The notes under the pieces were generated by a model. That model had not been told where the DNA came from, did no database searches, and was given only the letters and a program-made list of their open reading frames with translations. Below are positions 13,701-26,299 of a DNA stretch of 64,000 nt, piece after piece. Position 1 is the first letter of the stretch, and the number at the start of each line of letters is the position of its first letter. The translations under genes and the position numbers were made by a program. This DNA is from Montifringilla adamsi (taxonomy: Eukaryota; Chordata; Aves; Passeriformes; Passeridae): positions 11,893,752 through 11,957,751 of the forward strand of contig JAGGNK010013558.1 of the NCBI GenBank assembly GCA_017590115.1, in the 5' to 3' direction.

Positions 13701-16700
13701 CCAAGGCAGCCAGGGCTTCTGGCCTTTGGAGTTCATTTTTATTTCTAACCGTTCCAAGTATGCGTTCAATCCTGTCCATTCTGCAATTCAGGCTGAGGAA
13801 ATTATATAAACAGCTCAGTTCAGCTCCAGGATCAAAAAGATACATGAGCTTTACAGGGATTCTTCCTTCTATCTCTTTTAAAACTAAATATTTGTTTCTA
13901 TTTGTCTGGAAGAGAGAGAATGAGTAAGCTTGGTTCCTTTCCAAGGATCCAGCATGTGGGGTTAAAAAAAGAAGGGGAAACATCCCACTCATTATGAAAT
14001 AGTCTAAAAAACAACAACAGGAAAAGAAAAAAGCCAATCCCATAACTTCTGGACTCTGAAAGGCTAAAAAAAATAACTGCTGAACTAAAGAGAGAACCAA
14101 GTGCTGATACTGCCAGAATTCAGTCAGGTTAGACCCATCAGTCTGCATGTGCCAGCTCCAGATGGCTGCTGGCAGCTCACGGCTCTTCCCCCACAGACCC
14201 ACACGTGTCACCATTTTTCCTGCTATTTAGTAGCAAACAACATGTTTACAGAATTTGGGCAACCTTTTTTTTTTTCTTTAAAAAAAAAAAAAAAGGAGGA
14301 TTAATTACCAAATTTGTGTTTCACAATTCCTGTGATGAGAGAGACCTGGCCATCATCAAGGAGCCTGGTTAGCAGGGAAGGCATTCCGGGATTCGATTGC
14401 TCATGTGTTATGGCTGAATGAATAAATATATCCCATCTTATTTTCAAATCTGGCATTTGTGGATTGATTCCTGAAGTAGCTGCTTAGTCAGGTGAAGCAT
14501 CATGGGACTCATGGTTAAACCACAAAACTCTTTTTTCCTGCCTAACTATTTTAGCTGACTGAGAAACACAGTTTCATAATATGTTTTTTTAACCAAAGGT
14601 GTCCTCAAGTCTCACAAAGGCACTGCAAGAGTTTCAGGAGTCTTCATGCCTCCAAAATAAGAGATGTGCTTCGGTGGTCACCTTTTTTCACAAAATCTGA
14701 TTTTTAGAGTGGGATTATTTTAGAAATCTCTTTTTGTGGGCATATGAAGAGGTTGAAGCTTCACAAACTGTCTCAGTGTTGGTGTTTCTCATTACCCTTT
14801 GGGGTGCAATGGGTTTAAACAAATATTTACCCCATGCCCACACCTGCTGCAATCGAAGCAGCAGGGATGCACGAGGAGCCCATTCCAGCCTGGAATCAGC
14901 CCTTTTCTGAGCAGCACTGCCAACCTCAGCTCAGGTACAGACACAGACACAGGTACTCCAGCCTGGAAACCCTTTCTGGCCTGAAATCAGGGAGGAGAGC
15001 ATGCAAGGCAGACAGACCTGAATTTTAACTGTGAGAAAGAGCAAGAGAAAGGAGGTGCTGGGGTAAGAAAAAGACTCCAAGGGCTTGCTGCCCACCCCGG
15101 GCACAGCGGGGCTCACCCCGGGGCTCTGCTGGGTGGGAGAGGCACTCACCAGTTCCATGTGCTGGACACTGGGCACTGTCCCTGTCCCTCACTGGGACAC
15201 CTGCCACCACCTGGGAAACAGCTTCCCTGGGATGGCAGAGGTGACACACAGCCAGTCTCCTCTGTGGCAAAAAGGGCAGGCAGGGGCAAAGAAAAAAAAT
15301 GCGCTTAAGGGCTTGAGTACAGGAGAGATGGTCTGCAGCCAAGAGTACAGACTTCAGGGGAAAACAAAGAAATGTCCTTTGAGGTTCTCTTTCTGCTCTA
15401 AAAAAACACAACAAATCCTCAAAGCCAAAGAAAATCAGATTTTTTTTTTTTGCTTTGTCTGGAAACAACGGCTGCTTATTACAGAGGTCTGATCCAGGGA
15501 CCCCGGCTGACCTCTGAGAACTTTGAGTCAGGTGCCAGGGTGGCTTAAACGCTGGGATTTTCTCTTCCTTGCCCTGTAGGGCTGAGGTACAAGCAGTCAC
15601 ATACCCACTCTGTCTCCTGAGGCAGCCAGCTCACCCCGAGCTGCTGCAGGAGGGGGAACCAGCATCCAGCAGACATTTCACCAGGGGCACAGATTCAGGA
15701 ATTAGAAAGTAATCTCCAACTTGAACCAGAGCCACAGTCTAAAGAGACCTGCTTCCTCCACTTTACAGTGAAGTTTATTATTATGGTTTCCATTTTCTCC
15801 CTGGCTGTTTCTTCAGTGTCAGTTTAGAATAACTAAGGATAAAGTTAAATCATCTTTTAACTCCTGTTTCCCCAAATTTCAGCTTGCACATTTACAAAAT
15901 AATTGTCCCTATGTCTTTCCTTCATCCTGTAATCCCTATTTCCACCCTCTTTCAGAGAAAAAAAGGCTCCAAACTAGAAACCTTTGGTACAAGCCTCGGA
16001 GCCAAAGCTGCAGATACAGAACAATTCTTATATTGATAGAAAGGATCTCCCACAGAAGACCCCAGCACCCATTCTTGTCTGTGAGAGGCACTTGTGCTGT
16101 GCAGTGCAGAAAGCCACGTGAAGTTTACACTTGAAAAGAAAAACTAAACACCAAGATAATTACCTTTTTGGGTTTTTTTCTCCTTTCTCCCCTCTTAAGT
16201 GGCTCAGCATGTAACACCAAGATGCCTGAACTATGGTTTGTTTTCCTTGTGTCACCAAAACCTTCCAGGATTTACATGTGTTCTTTGAAATACCTGCATT
16301 CCTGGTAAAAATGGAAAATATAAATTTGGCTTAGAGAAAGGAAGCACCACCTTCATCACCTGCCTCTCTGCATTCTACAAAGCTCAGGAAGTCAGAGTTT
16401 TTCCAAAGGATTCCCTGAAGTGACCCACCACCCATCCCTGCCTGCAGAGGATAAATGAGGGGAAGCCAGTTCATTGTGAAATCAGGGGTCTGCGTGCCTG
16501 GACCTTTACTCTGCTTCACACATGGACAGCAGTAAAGGAAAGCTGTTTCAGCCTTTTTCTGGTTTTTTCATCAAAACAAAACAAAGCTATCTACAGGATG
16601 GAAGGGGGGACAGGCTGTCCTAAAATAATAAATCAAAGCCACACAAAGACCCATCAGCTTAAGCCAGATACTGTCCTCTAGATTTTAACCCGCTCCAGCT

Positions 16701-18990
16701 GTGTCATAACACAGCACAGCTCAAAAACGGATATATTTTCAGAGGATCTGGCCTCCAACTAGAGGAAATGAAAGAAATGCACCAGAGCCATATTCATGGA
16801 ATATTTTTAGGATGGAGTCCCAGGACATTTGGCTGTTTCATAAGGGTGATTTGCATTGCCTTAGCACATTTCAACCCCTGAAGTCACCGTCACAAAAAGA
16901 GCTTGTCACTCCCCCAGATGCTGGGAACCAGCTTTGGTGCTGTACTACACTGACTGCCACCTCACTGAGGAATGAGAAAGGCATTAGGAAAAGAAACTAG
17001 AGGGTGAAAGAATTTTTTAAAAATTTAAAAACCACAACTGTGACCATCTTGAGTTGCCAGGTCATTTGGGAATAGGAGTGCGACAGTCCAGGGTGACATG
17101 AGCAGGCTGAATAAAGCAATGAAATCAATTGCACCAGGATTGAAAAGATCAAATGGAAAGCACCTGCTTTGGAGTTTGTGGAGGAAGAGATGGAAATAAC
17201 TGCTTTCCCACCAAAAAGGGCTTGGGAAGAGTTAGAGAAGCAAAGGTATTAGAACTTATCCTCTATGTAAATACTGGAAAGATTAAGGGGGTTATTTTCT
17301 CTTTAAATTAGTGGTATTTAACAGTTTCCTATTTAGTTCTGCACTTCAGTTCTGTTTCTTAAGCTTGTACAAAACCCACTGCAAACCCTCCAAAACAGCT
17401 GTGTGTGTGTGTGGCTGAGCTGGGCTGCAGCTCCTCCAGGAGAAGCGAAGGAAGAGATGCAGGAGGGCTCCTGCAGCGGCTCCGCTGAGACCCTGTGCTC
17501 CAGCCACTGCCAAAACTGAGGGACAGATGCAGCTCAGGAGAGCAGCAGCAATCAGGCACGGCATGTCTGGGCATGGAGCTCAAAGTAAAACGGAGGTGTG
17601 TGTATCTTCCTCAGCACTGCCAAGAAATGGAAACACTGAATTCATGGGAGATCCCAAACTACAAATTCAAAGTAATTTCAGGGCCCTACTTGAAGGAACG
17701 TACGTAGCTTTAGATGCTTTTGTGCTTAAAAACCAGCACAAACAAAGGAGACAAACAGACTTAAAACACAAGGGATGAAAGTCAGGCTTGATAAATAAAA
17801 TGCCAGTGAAGCAAGACATAGGACAACTTTTTTGTCTTCTACTTTCATTCTTATGAGTTTCTTACAAGAAAAACAAATTAAAATATTTTTAGGTAGTAAG
17901 TCTAACTTTCCAGTTTAAATAAAAGTCATACTAATATGTGTAGAAAACTAACTTGAGCTATTTAAGGTATTTGCACCCCAAAACTAAGTAATTGTGTTCA
18001 CAACCTTTTCTAGTGAAAAGGTTCATTTCATTTTATAGATAAGGAACATTCTTCTTTCTTTTTTTCATTCGTGTTCCTAATCAGGTCAACATTTTTTATG
18101 TTTTTACCAAAAAATTTGGTCTTTGAAGCAGGAAAGCTTAATATACACTCACAAAAAGTCAGTGTTTAGTGGGTCCCAACTGTTTCAAATATTACTTTGA
18201 AAATTTTTGAGGATCTGCTGACACCAGACTGTACAAAACCTGACATTTCTGCCCCTCTGTTACTGTCTTTCAACAATCCCCAGAGTGCAGTTCATGCATT
18301 TTTACCATTGTGTTTATCCTGCTTGTTTTCTTTTGAAAATGGTTGGATGAAACAAACCCAAGAAGCCTTTGGGTTTTTTTTCACCAAGATATTGGCATTT
18401 GCAGTTCTGGCTCTTTCAGGTAAAGCAAAAGCATCAGACAAAGTGTTAAAAATGTTCTGCTTTGGCAGTGAGCAGGCTTCCAGGGATAAGCAAAAGCATT
18501 AAAAGGACAAGGGAAAGGCAAGAAAGCAGGCAAGAGGTTTCCTGTTCTTGAACATGTGGCAGATAGAGATCTGCACGTACACACATCCATACCTCATTTA
18601 CAGCCCTCAGAACACTCCTCCAGCTCAACCCTGAACTCTCAGAAGCAAAGACACGCGGAGAAATGTGATCAAGCAGCAAAGGAGGGGAGACTTCCCTGAG
18701 TGGGGGGATGTAAAGCGAGTCATGTAACTTGGAGATGGGATTTGGCTGGAATAAAGGTACAAAAAGTGCAATCTGGGGCTCTGACTGCCTGGGAGAGGAT
18801 GAATAACACTTGTTCAATATTGTGAGCAACACACAATATTGGCTATGTCAGGTGCAGTGAGTCCTGGGCAAATGGATATCATCTAGTGCTGGGGTTTCTG
18901 GTTATCCTGGATGTCAATCCTGGCTGTATTTTAGTAATGGGGAATGTAACCTCTAAGTTGATGACTGTTTTTCTATAAAACAGCCCTACC
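10740..18990 (-). other. Pseudogene intron sequence, no confident exon
   Basis: The family alignment lacks the segment between the GCERVKI-type block and the VNGTDF-type block, which should fall here. I could not find it on the minus strand. A 266-codon minus-strand open frame at 13414-14214 contains no family motif. Minor low-complexity tracts occur at 14263-14296 (T run followed by A run) and 17399-17412 (GT repeat). Confidence 0.5.
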
Positions 18991-19074
18991 ATGTTTATTG
19001 ACATGGTGTGTCACATAGCTGATGAACATGGAAGGGCACAGTCCAAATCCTGACCTCACTGATGAAAATCTGGG

Positions 19075-19165
19075 GTAAACTAACGAGGGAATGCCATAGA
19101 GCACAACTGAAAATTACATATTTTTTTCCTTGGGCTTGAAAAAACAAGAGAGTTCCATCCAGTGA
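19075..19165 (-). pseudogene. Tentative CEMIP2-like pseudogene exon (GLLFLYLKA-type block)
   Basis: The minus frame contains DGTLLFFQAQGKK followed by a cysteine, in the right order relative to the firm exons. It resembles CEMIP STGLLFLYLKAK / SGLLFLKLKAQ with a downstream Cys. The acceptor is weak and no clear donor is seen. Several equally weak look-alikes elsewhere in the window proved to be out of order, so this remains tentative. Confidence 0.3.
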
Positions 19166-19199
19166 GTCAGTCTCCCCCAACTGTTATTACTCCTATTTA

Positions 19200-22100
19200 A
19201 AAACAACCCCTCTGACATTTTGGTCAACATCTACGTGAGCTGAACTTTCAAAGGGAGTGAGAGAACTGGGAATTTCAAACTCTCCTGTTCATAATATGGG
19301 AACCAAGCAGAAATCCCCACATGCTGCTTTGGTAAGTTTGCCTTTTACAGATTAGAGTTTAAACTTCAAAGGACCATAAAAAACTCACAGCCCCTATTTA
19401 GCCTCCAACCCATCCCAAGAATAAATCACAGGAGGTCAGTGCTTCTTGCTCTCACTCAGGATACAGCTGGTTTTTCTCTCACAAAATTTCTCCCAACAAC
19501 TTGCCCAGCACTTGGCTGAATCTCCCCTGGCACAAAACCTGCTTTCAGGACAGGTCACCTCATCTTCAGTCAGCAGCCCTGGTGAGGAAAGAGGAGTGAG
19601 AGCTGCCCACGCATCTCCCTGGTGCTGAGAGGAGCAGAGAAGGGCTGCCAAGGGTCTGCCCATGTCTCTGCCCCTTTCTCCCAGCTCAAGCTGTTTTCCT
19701 CAAGCCCCCATTCCCCACCAGCTCCCTGCAGCTGTCACTCACTCCTCATTTCTTAGATTTTGGCTTTTTTTTTTAAAGTTTTCTGCCTTCAGCTCAAGCC
19801 CAGTAAACACACCCAACCTGCACAATGACAAACATGGCAATTGGGTGAACATCCAGCCAATTTTCTCAGGGTTTTTTTGCTAGGGATAGCCTCTTTTGGA
19901 GGACTGCTTTTTGCAGGGATTGTAACAAGTCAGGTGTGTGTTTAGCTAACTGGAGTCAGGTGTGTTGGGATTTAAATGCCTTTCCTAAATACTGCTATTT
20001 AGGAAATGTCATTAAAAATTCAAAAGCATAAGCCATATCTTAATATAAATTAAAATTTTTTATTCACATCTCCTTAGGCAAAAATAATGATTTTTGGTTT
20101 TGTGAAGCTCAACAAATTACAGGAGGGATCCTGCCCTGAGGTACAGATCTGCTGATCCTCATGAAACCAAGGTCTGACTCAGACAGCATTTGGCTTGCAG
20201 ACAAATGTATTCAAGCAAAAATAAGAACTTCCTGCATTTAAGCACAGTACATCATTTTATCATCTCTTTTCCCACCCTACATGTTTCATGGAGGAATCAC
20301 TTGCCAGTTGAGTTCCTATCTCTTTAATGTCTTCCCAAGTTCTCTATCACAGACTATTGTGTATTTTGTATTTTCCTGCTGCTGTGCCTTGGATGCACAT
20401 CAGGTCACAAGATACTCCCTCAAGACCCCCAAGCCCCACTCCCTGGGCCAGGAGAAGAGTAAAAGCAGGGAAAACCCCTCAGGTTTCATATGCCAAGCTG
20501 CAAAGTGACAAGCAGCCTGCTTTGCCACAGCCACCTGGGACTGTCTGATGCTCAGATTGCTCTAATTCCTGCTGTAATGTGATCATCTCTGGAAGGATGT
20601 GTCTCCTCAGAGTCACCTTGTTAATCCCAGCTGCAGAGGACAGCAAGGGAGCAGGAGAGGAGGGAAAACTTCAGGGTTTTAGGATGGCTTGGGCATGGCA
20701 ATGCCAGCACAGGCTTCACCCAACTGCACTGAGTGGTGCAATCTTCAACCTGGTGTTCTGGCAGGTGCTCTAGCTTCTTTCCAATTATAAAAACAAATGT
20801 ATATAAATCTTGTGGCTTTCATTCATGGGTTGATCTGTAGGTAGTTTAAGGGATTTAAATAGACAGGAGGGAATTCAAATAGATCTGCTGATTTCTGTGT
20901 TGTGTGGATGATTAACTCTGAATCACAGATGCTATCAGGAGGGGCAGGTTATGAAACCCAAGTAGCACTTTACTTTATTATTATTGGAAGTAGTGGTGGT
21001 GTTCCTTGTATTGCATCCAGATCTAGAGGATGGAGGGGTCAGAACTGGTGCAAGACCAAGAACAAGAAAGCATTCACAGCCCTAAATTGCGAGCTCCACT
21101 TTGAAACACTAATTATGCCTTCCTGAGCATTTATCAATCTGGGAAGCAAGAGGAAAAGCTAATCTGAAAATGAAACAATTTAGGAAATATCTCTAAAATA
21201 TCTCTGGGCAAGACTGCAACAAGCACATTCTAGCCTTGTCTTGTTATCTTTGTTTTTCTCCAGACCTTATCACCACTAAGGAATTTAATCGCAAAAATGA
21301 CAAGTAGCTGAAAGTATGAATCAGACTGGCATTGAATAATAAGCCATAGGAAAAGATCTACCTACACAACCTTGGCAAATACAAATATAATGAGTCCCCC
21401 AGAGTATGAGTGCAGACTTTGGCTGTGGAAGTTTCCCTGGACTGAAATCTCCATCTCTGGATGGTTGCAGCCCCCTGCAACCCAAGGTCAAAAAGGTCCA
21501 GGATTTTTAAAGAAAAGTTTGGACACAAGCTCATTCTGGGCTCTTGAATTTTCAGATAATTAAGATTGTTCTCTAGTGAACATGATAACAAGCCCCTGCA
21601 CGGGTTTTCAGCCCATGAAATAGAGGAGTTGAGCAGTGAGCCCGTGCCCATCCCTGCACAAACACCACAGCAGGAGAAAGGCTGAACACATGCCTGGGCA
21701 CTCACATGGGCATCTGCCCTTCTGTTTGCTGTTGACAAGAAATTTGCCCTCCCCTCCCTGTTAGTTTTTTTGGTTTGTTTTGTTTGGTTGTTTTTGTTTT
21801 GGGGTTTTTTTTGTTTGTTTGTTTTTTTATGAGAGTCTCATAAGGATCCAACTGCTTCATCAAGGCACCAAAGAACACTGTACTCCTCACTGTCCACCTC
21901 CAGGCACATTTCCCTGAATTCTCCCTGTCAAACCACGGCAGAGAGCCCTAACAAGGGAAAACCCTTCCCTCTGAGCCCCAGCAGACCACGTGTAAGGGTA
22001 TTTCCCTGTTCTCATTAAAAGCAAGGAATGCTTCATCTAACTGCCACTGCTTTCAGGCTGCCTCAACAACATGACTTATTACACTATGCTTCAGATATGT

Positions 22101-25100
22101 GCTTTGAGGATATAATTCTTATCTTTAGATGTGCTGATAGCACAAAGAAGCCTGGCTGACTTACTGAACAGCCCTGTGCCTTTGATAATTGTATTTGCCT
22201 TTGCTTAGAAAATTTGCACAGGCACAATGCCTGGGTCATTAAATTGAAGGATTAAATTTCTGACTTTGATTACTGTATGAAATGCCAATCTTTGTACTGC
22301 TCTCCAGCACCCAAAAGAAGGCACTTACTAGCAACCAAATAATGTTTTCCCTCCTCTCCTCCAGGCTTACCAGCCTCTCCTCCATCTTGTAACAAGCCTG
22401 ATGTTCTCTGTGGACAGAGACAATAATTGTGCTTCAGGACAATAATTTTGAGGAAAGCCCTTAATAAGTCTTACAGATAATTCTCAATCATCTGTGAAGC
22501 AGAAAAAAATACCAACACGCCCCTCCCTAAAAAAAAAAAAAAACCTACCTCAAAAACCTCGCAGCCAACACTGCCCCTCAAAATAAAAAAAAAATTTAAA
22601 AAATCCAACCCAAAAGAAAAACCAAAAAAATCAACCAAACAAACAAAAGGAAAGGAAAAATACAAACAGTTTGGAGAGGGTGAAGTCATGGAAACCACTC
22701 CAACAAAAAGACAAAACCCATGGAGAAGGGATCTGAGAGTACATAAAGGTTTTGCACACATTTTTTTCTTCCCTAAAAGAAACCCTCAGCAGATCTGGGC
22801 TGATTCTGGAGCACACTTCATTGCTGGGCATTAAAATTCCAGCCTGTGCTCGCCTGTTCACTTGCCAAAACATTCAGAGTTACTTGTCCTACACCACCCC
22901 TTTCCAGAAGCACCAATACCCATCCTCCTGCTCATCCTCACACGGGAACTCCCAGGCATGAGACAGACAACTCTTATCTGTGGCTTAATCAGGCATTTCT
23001 GCTGAGCCTGCAATGTTCCCCAGCAGCCTGAAAACACAACCTGCAGGTCTCCACCACGGCTTTATGTTTGCCCATCAGTCAGTGAGAGACACAGATCCCC
23101 TGACAGACACTAACCAGTCCATCTCTCCCTGGGAACAAGGCTGGCAGGCATGGAGCAGCCTCTTTGCAGCACCTGGCAGCATGTGGAGACACTGGAATTC
23201 TAGTTTGATGGAGGCAAAGAAACTGAAGGATTACTCTGAACTTGGTTTGAATCAGTGGGAGGAAGGCACAAGTACTGCAGAAGGAGGGAGAGGGAAGGAG
23301 GGAAGGAAGGAAGGAAGGAAGGAAGGAAGGAAGGATAAAGACAAAGATCTGCTGGCTGTGCTGTAACTGGTGTCCTCCTCCCTGAGCAAACCCGAGCGGT
23401 GCCTCTGAGCTCACTGGACAAAATTCACAGCTCACAGCGCTGCCAGTTTCAGCTGAGTCATGTGAATTCATCCCCACCAGCTCCTGCCCACCCCAGGAAT
23501 CTGGGTGTTCCAGCCTTCTAACAGATGTCTGGACTGGCACAAGATCTACTGGGTCTTTCTACCGTGCCTCAGATGCAGGGAAAGTGTTAATCATGTGAGT
23601 ATGCAACACTAATGAGATCCAAATCCTGGTACACATCTCTCTGTCAAATTCTTTATTTCCCCTCTGACCTTCCTTTAGCCAGCCTAGTGCAGATCACTCT
23701 GGAAGTGTGAGGGCAGCCTGCAAAGGCAGCATCCTGGATACAGCCACCCATCAGCTTACAGTGATAGGGCTGAAAACAATTTAACTGTTCACTCTGGTTA
23801 TTTCTGAAATTATTAACCCTAGAAGATTGCTGTTAAAGTTCATCCAAATGTGATTTCATTTGCATCTCATGTTTGGCACAGATGCTACTATATTAAGAGA
23901 ACATTTTTTGGAGGTTATGCAGTATTTTGAACTTTAACAGAGCAGATAAAACATAAAGCCACTTGAGACAGGTAAAAGTCTGTTTTTCTATCTCTGATTT
24001 CTCTGGGCTCCGCAATCTGAGATTTCTTTCATTCCAGAAATCATTGGAATACAAAGCTTAGTAGAGGTCATACATGAAATTGCTTAGGCATGCACTTGTT
24101 TTCCTTCAAACTCCTAAAACCACTTTTTCTCCTTAATTCCTTCACCCTTCCACGGAAATCTCATTTCTCCATGTTTTTCCACGCAGTCTGGAGATTTCAC
24201 TATTGCATCAGCCTCTAGTCTCACACTGGTGAGCATCCAGCATACTTGAGATGTAGACAGAGCAGCCACACAATTCATTCCCAATTATTTCTTAGCAAGA
24301 TGCTCTAAACGAAATGAAGTCAAATTGTGGTTTTCCTTTGTTACAGTTTATTTCTTGCTTATGATTCTCCAAAACAGCTACCTTGCCAACAATTTCTGGA
24401 TCAGAAAACTCTACAAACCTTTGCCCAGTTCAAATAACTGGTTTCGTACAAGACAAAAGGAACCACAACCACATTGTGGTTTTCAATAGTAAAATGTAGT
24501 TAAATGGATGCTTTAACAAGAGCTAAAGTTAAAGCTCAACTTTACCAAAGCCCTGGTGCTGCCTTCAAATTTAAATTCATGCCTGAAGATTGTGGGCCAA
24601 AGCTTTGGCAAGTGTGAGCCGTCAGTGACTTGGTAGAGGATTTAGTTCTGCAATAGCAAGGAGACAGCTCACCATTTAAAGACAGATAATAATTGCAAAA
24701 CTCAGGTTCTCCATGAGCAACTAGTAGGTTTTCTTCTTCCTTAAATTGCACAAAGATGTATTAATACAGAAAAAAAAAGTGATTTAATTCCAATACTTCC
24801 CTGTGACAGGAGTGTCCAGACAGTGATCATGCAGGATCAGTCATGCCCCTACAGTTGTACAGGTTTAAATCAGGAGGCCCAGGTGTGTGTCACTCTGGAA
24901 TGGCAATGTATAAAGAGGAAACACTGCCCTTCTCAGCTGCATTCCCATGGGCCTTCATAATGGCATCAAAGGACAAGAGCTTTAGATTTTTTTTCAGCTC
25001 CAAAGGTCAGGGGAACTCAATGGAGCTCAAGCTTTGTCCAAAACTGTCCTACCCAAAGCCACAGCAGGGACACTCTGCCAGAGGAGCAGCAGATGGGTGT

Positions 25101-25200
25101 GGGGTTTGGATAATACTGGAGGGACTTGGGAGCCCTCCAGGTTTACCAGCAGAGCGTGCTGCTTCACATCCCCAGTGCCTCTGCCATCTTTCATGCCAAC
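19200..25200 (-). other. Pseudogene intron sequence
   Basis: No exon is recognised. The stretch holds T/G-rich tracts at about 21762-21826, an A/C-rich low-complexity stretch at 22500-22660 and a GGAA microsatellite at 23292-23334. Confidence 0.5.
23292..23334. repeat. (GGAA)n microsatellite
   Basis: About ten GGAA/AAGG units lie in tandem, preceded by an imperfect GGGA-rich lead-in. Confidence 0.92.
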
Positions 25201-25239
25201 TATCTCAAACCTGCTTTGGCAACCTGAGCCTCTGTTGTG

Positions 25240-25375
25240 TGTAATCAGGTCAGGTTGCACTTGCAAACCTCTGTTTTTATACCACAGTGTGTTTTTAACA
25301 ATCACTGAGGACTCAGGCAGACTGCAGAGGCCAAGGTGATGGCCAGGCTTTCTCGTGGTGCTCATCCCTTGCAGC
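25240..25375 (-). pseudogene. Tentative CEMIP2-like pseudogene exon (VGLCYP block)
   Basis: The minus frame reads LGLCSLPESSVIV with basic and aromatic residues after it, comparable to DWIRVGLCYPSNTSFQV of the family. It lies just 3' of the firm 26.1-kb exon, where this block belongs. Exon borders are not convincing. Confidence 0.38.
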
Positions 25376-26084
25376 ATCTCCTCTGTGCACCATGGCAGTG
25401 CCCACCCCTGCTGAGCTGGCTGGGTTGCAGGACTCTCTCCTAACAGTGGAACCAGTGCAAAGCACAAGTAATTTCACTAAAGTAAGAGCAGCACTAAAAA
25501 CCGTAAATGAAATTAAGCAAAATGAAGAAGATTGCAAGGGAAAAAGCAACATCTAAAGTGGATATACCCTGTCTTTACACAATGCTAAGACAACATGGGA
25601 AATAAATACAGCACAGCCTACAATCTTGCTGTGCTGAGACCTAACATTTTAAACCTTTAGTTAGAAAAACACAATAATTCCAGTGCTGTTTGGGTTACAG
25701 AAGATGCAAAGTTTTGTGCACGTTCTGATGCATTTCTGCACTTTATATATATTGGAGATAAATTATGTGTGCAGCAACTAGTACAAATAAATGAACCAGA
25801 GCCAGAGCTCTTCTGGAGGGATTTCAGGGACAGCAGGCCAGGACTTACTTGGATTCTATTTCAAAACTTTCTGGAAAGAGAAACCTCTCTGTACATCAAA
25901 AAAGCTGGACTAGAGTGAAAGCAGAAGCATCTCTTTGCATCAGCTAGTGTCAAGCTTTAAAACCTTGTTTCCACACTCTCAGAAGCTGCTGAGACCGTCG
26001 AAAGGTCACTTATTAATAGCTTGAAAAAATTATAAAGCTACAGACCTTTGGAAAACAGAACATTTTCTATCAATAGGGCAGTAC

Positions 26085-26292
26085 CTGTTGAAGTTGCTAG
26101 GGTCTAGGATGACGTTTTCAGGTGCTCTGCCATCCCACTGGAGGATTTAATCCTGCTGGAGCATGATAGCAGGCTGGCACTGCTGGCACACAGCTCCCTG
26201 CTCACGCCTCGCAGCCACACGGGATGGGAAGGGAATGCTGCTCTGGCAGTGGGCAAGGTCAGGTTCTTGGGGCATCTGGCCTGGATGTAAAG
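26085..26292 (-). pseudogene. CEMIP2-like pseudogene exon with frameshift and stop
   Basis: The acceptor is TTTCACCCTCAG and the donor CAACAG|GTACTG. The first part, LYIQARCPKNLTL...FPSHPVWLRG, matches CEMIP2 VYVQTWSTQNLSM...YPSNPMVLRG. One base is then missing near 26203-26209. The other frame continues CQPAIML...LQWDGRAP, matching YQPVVML...IHWNGPAP. In that frame, a TAA at 26147-26149 stands where the family has the Tyr of GYTIHW. Two independent lesions in one exon argue strongly for loss of function. Confidence 0.88.
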
Positions 26293-26299
26293 CTGAGGG

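Noticed and set aside
13414..14214. 266-codon minus-strand open frame with IEGRIPVKL resembling the LKTGIPPRSIVL block
   Set aside because: The matching block is found convincingly at 10.6 and 9.3 kb, so this is out of order. No family is recognised for the rest of the frame.
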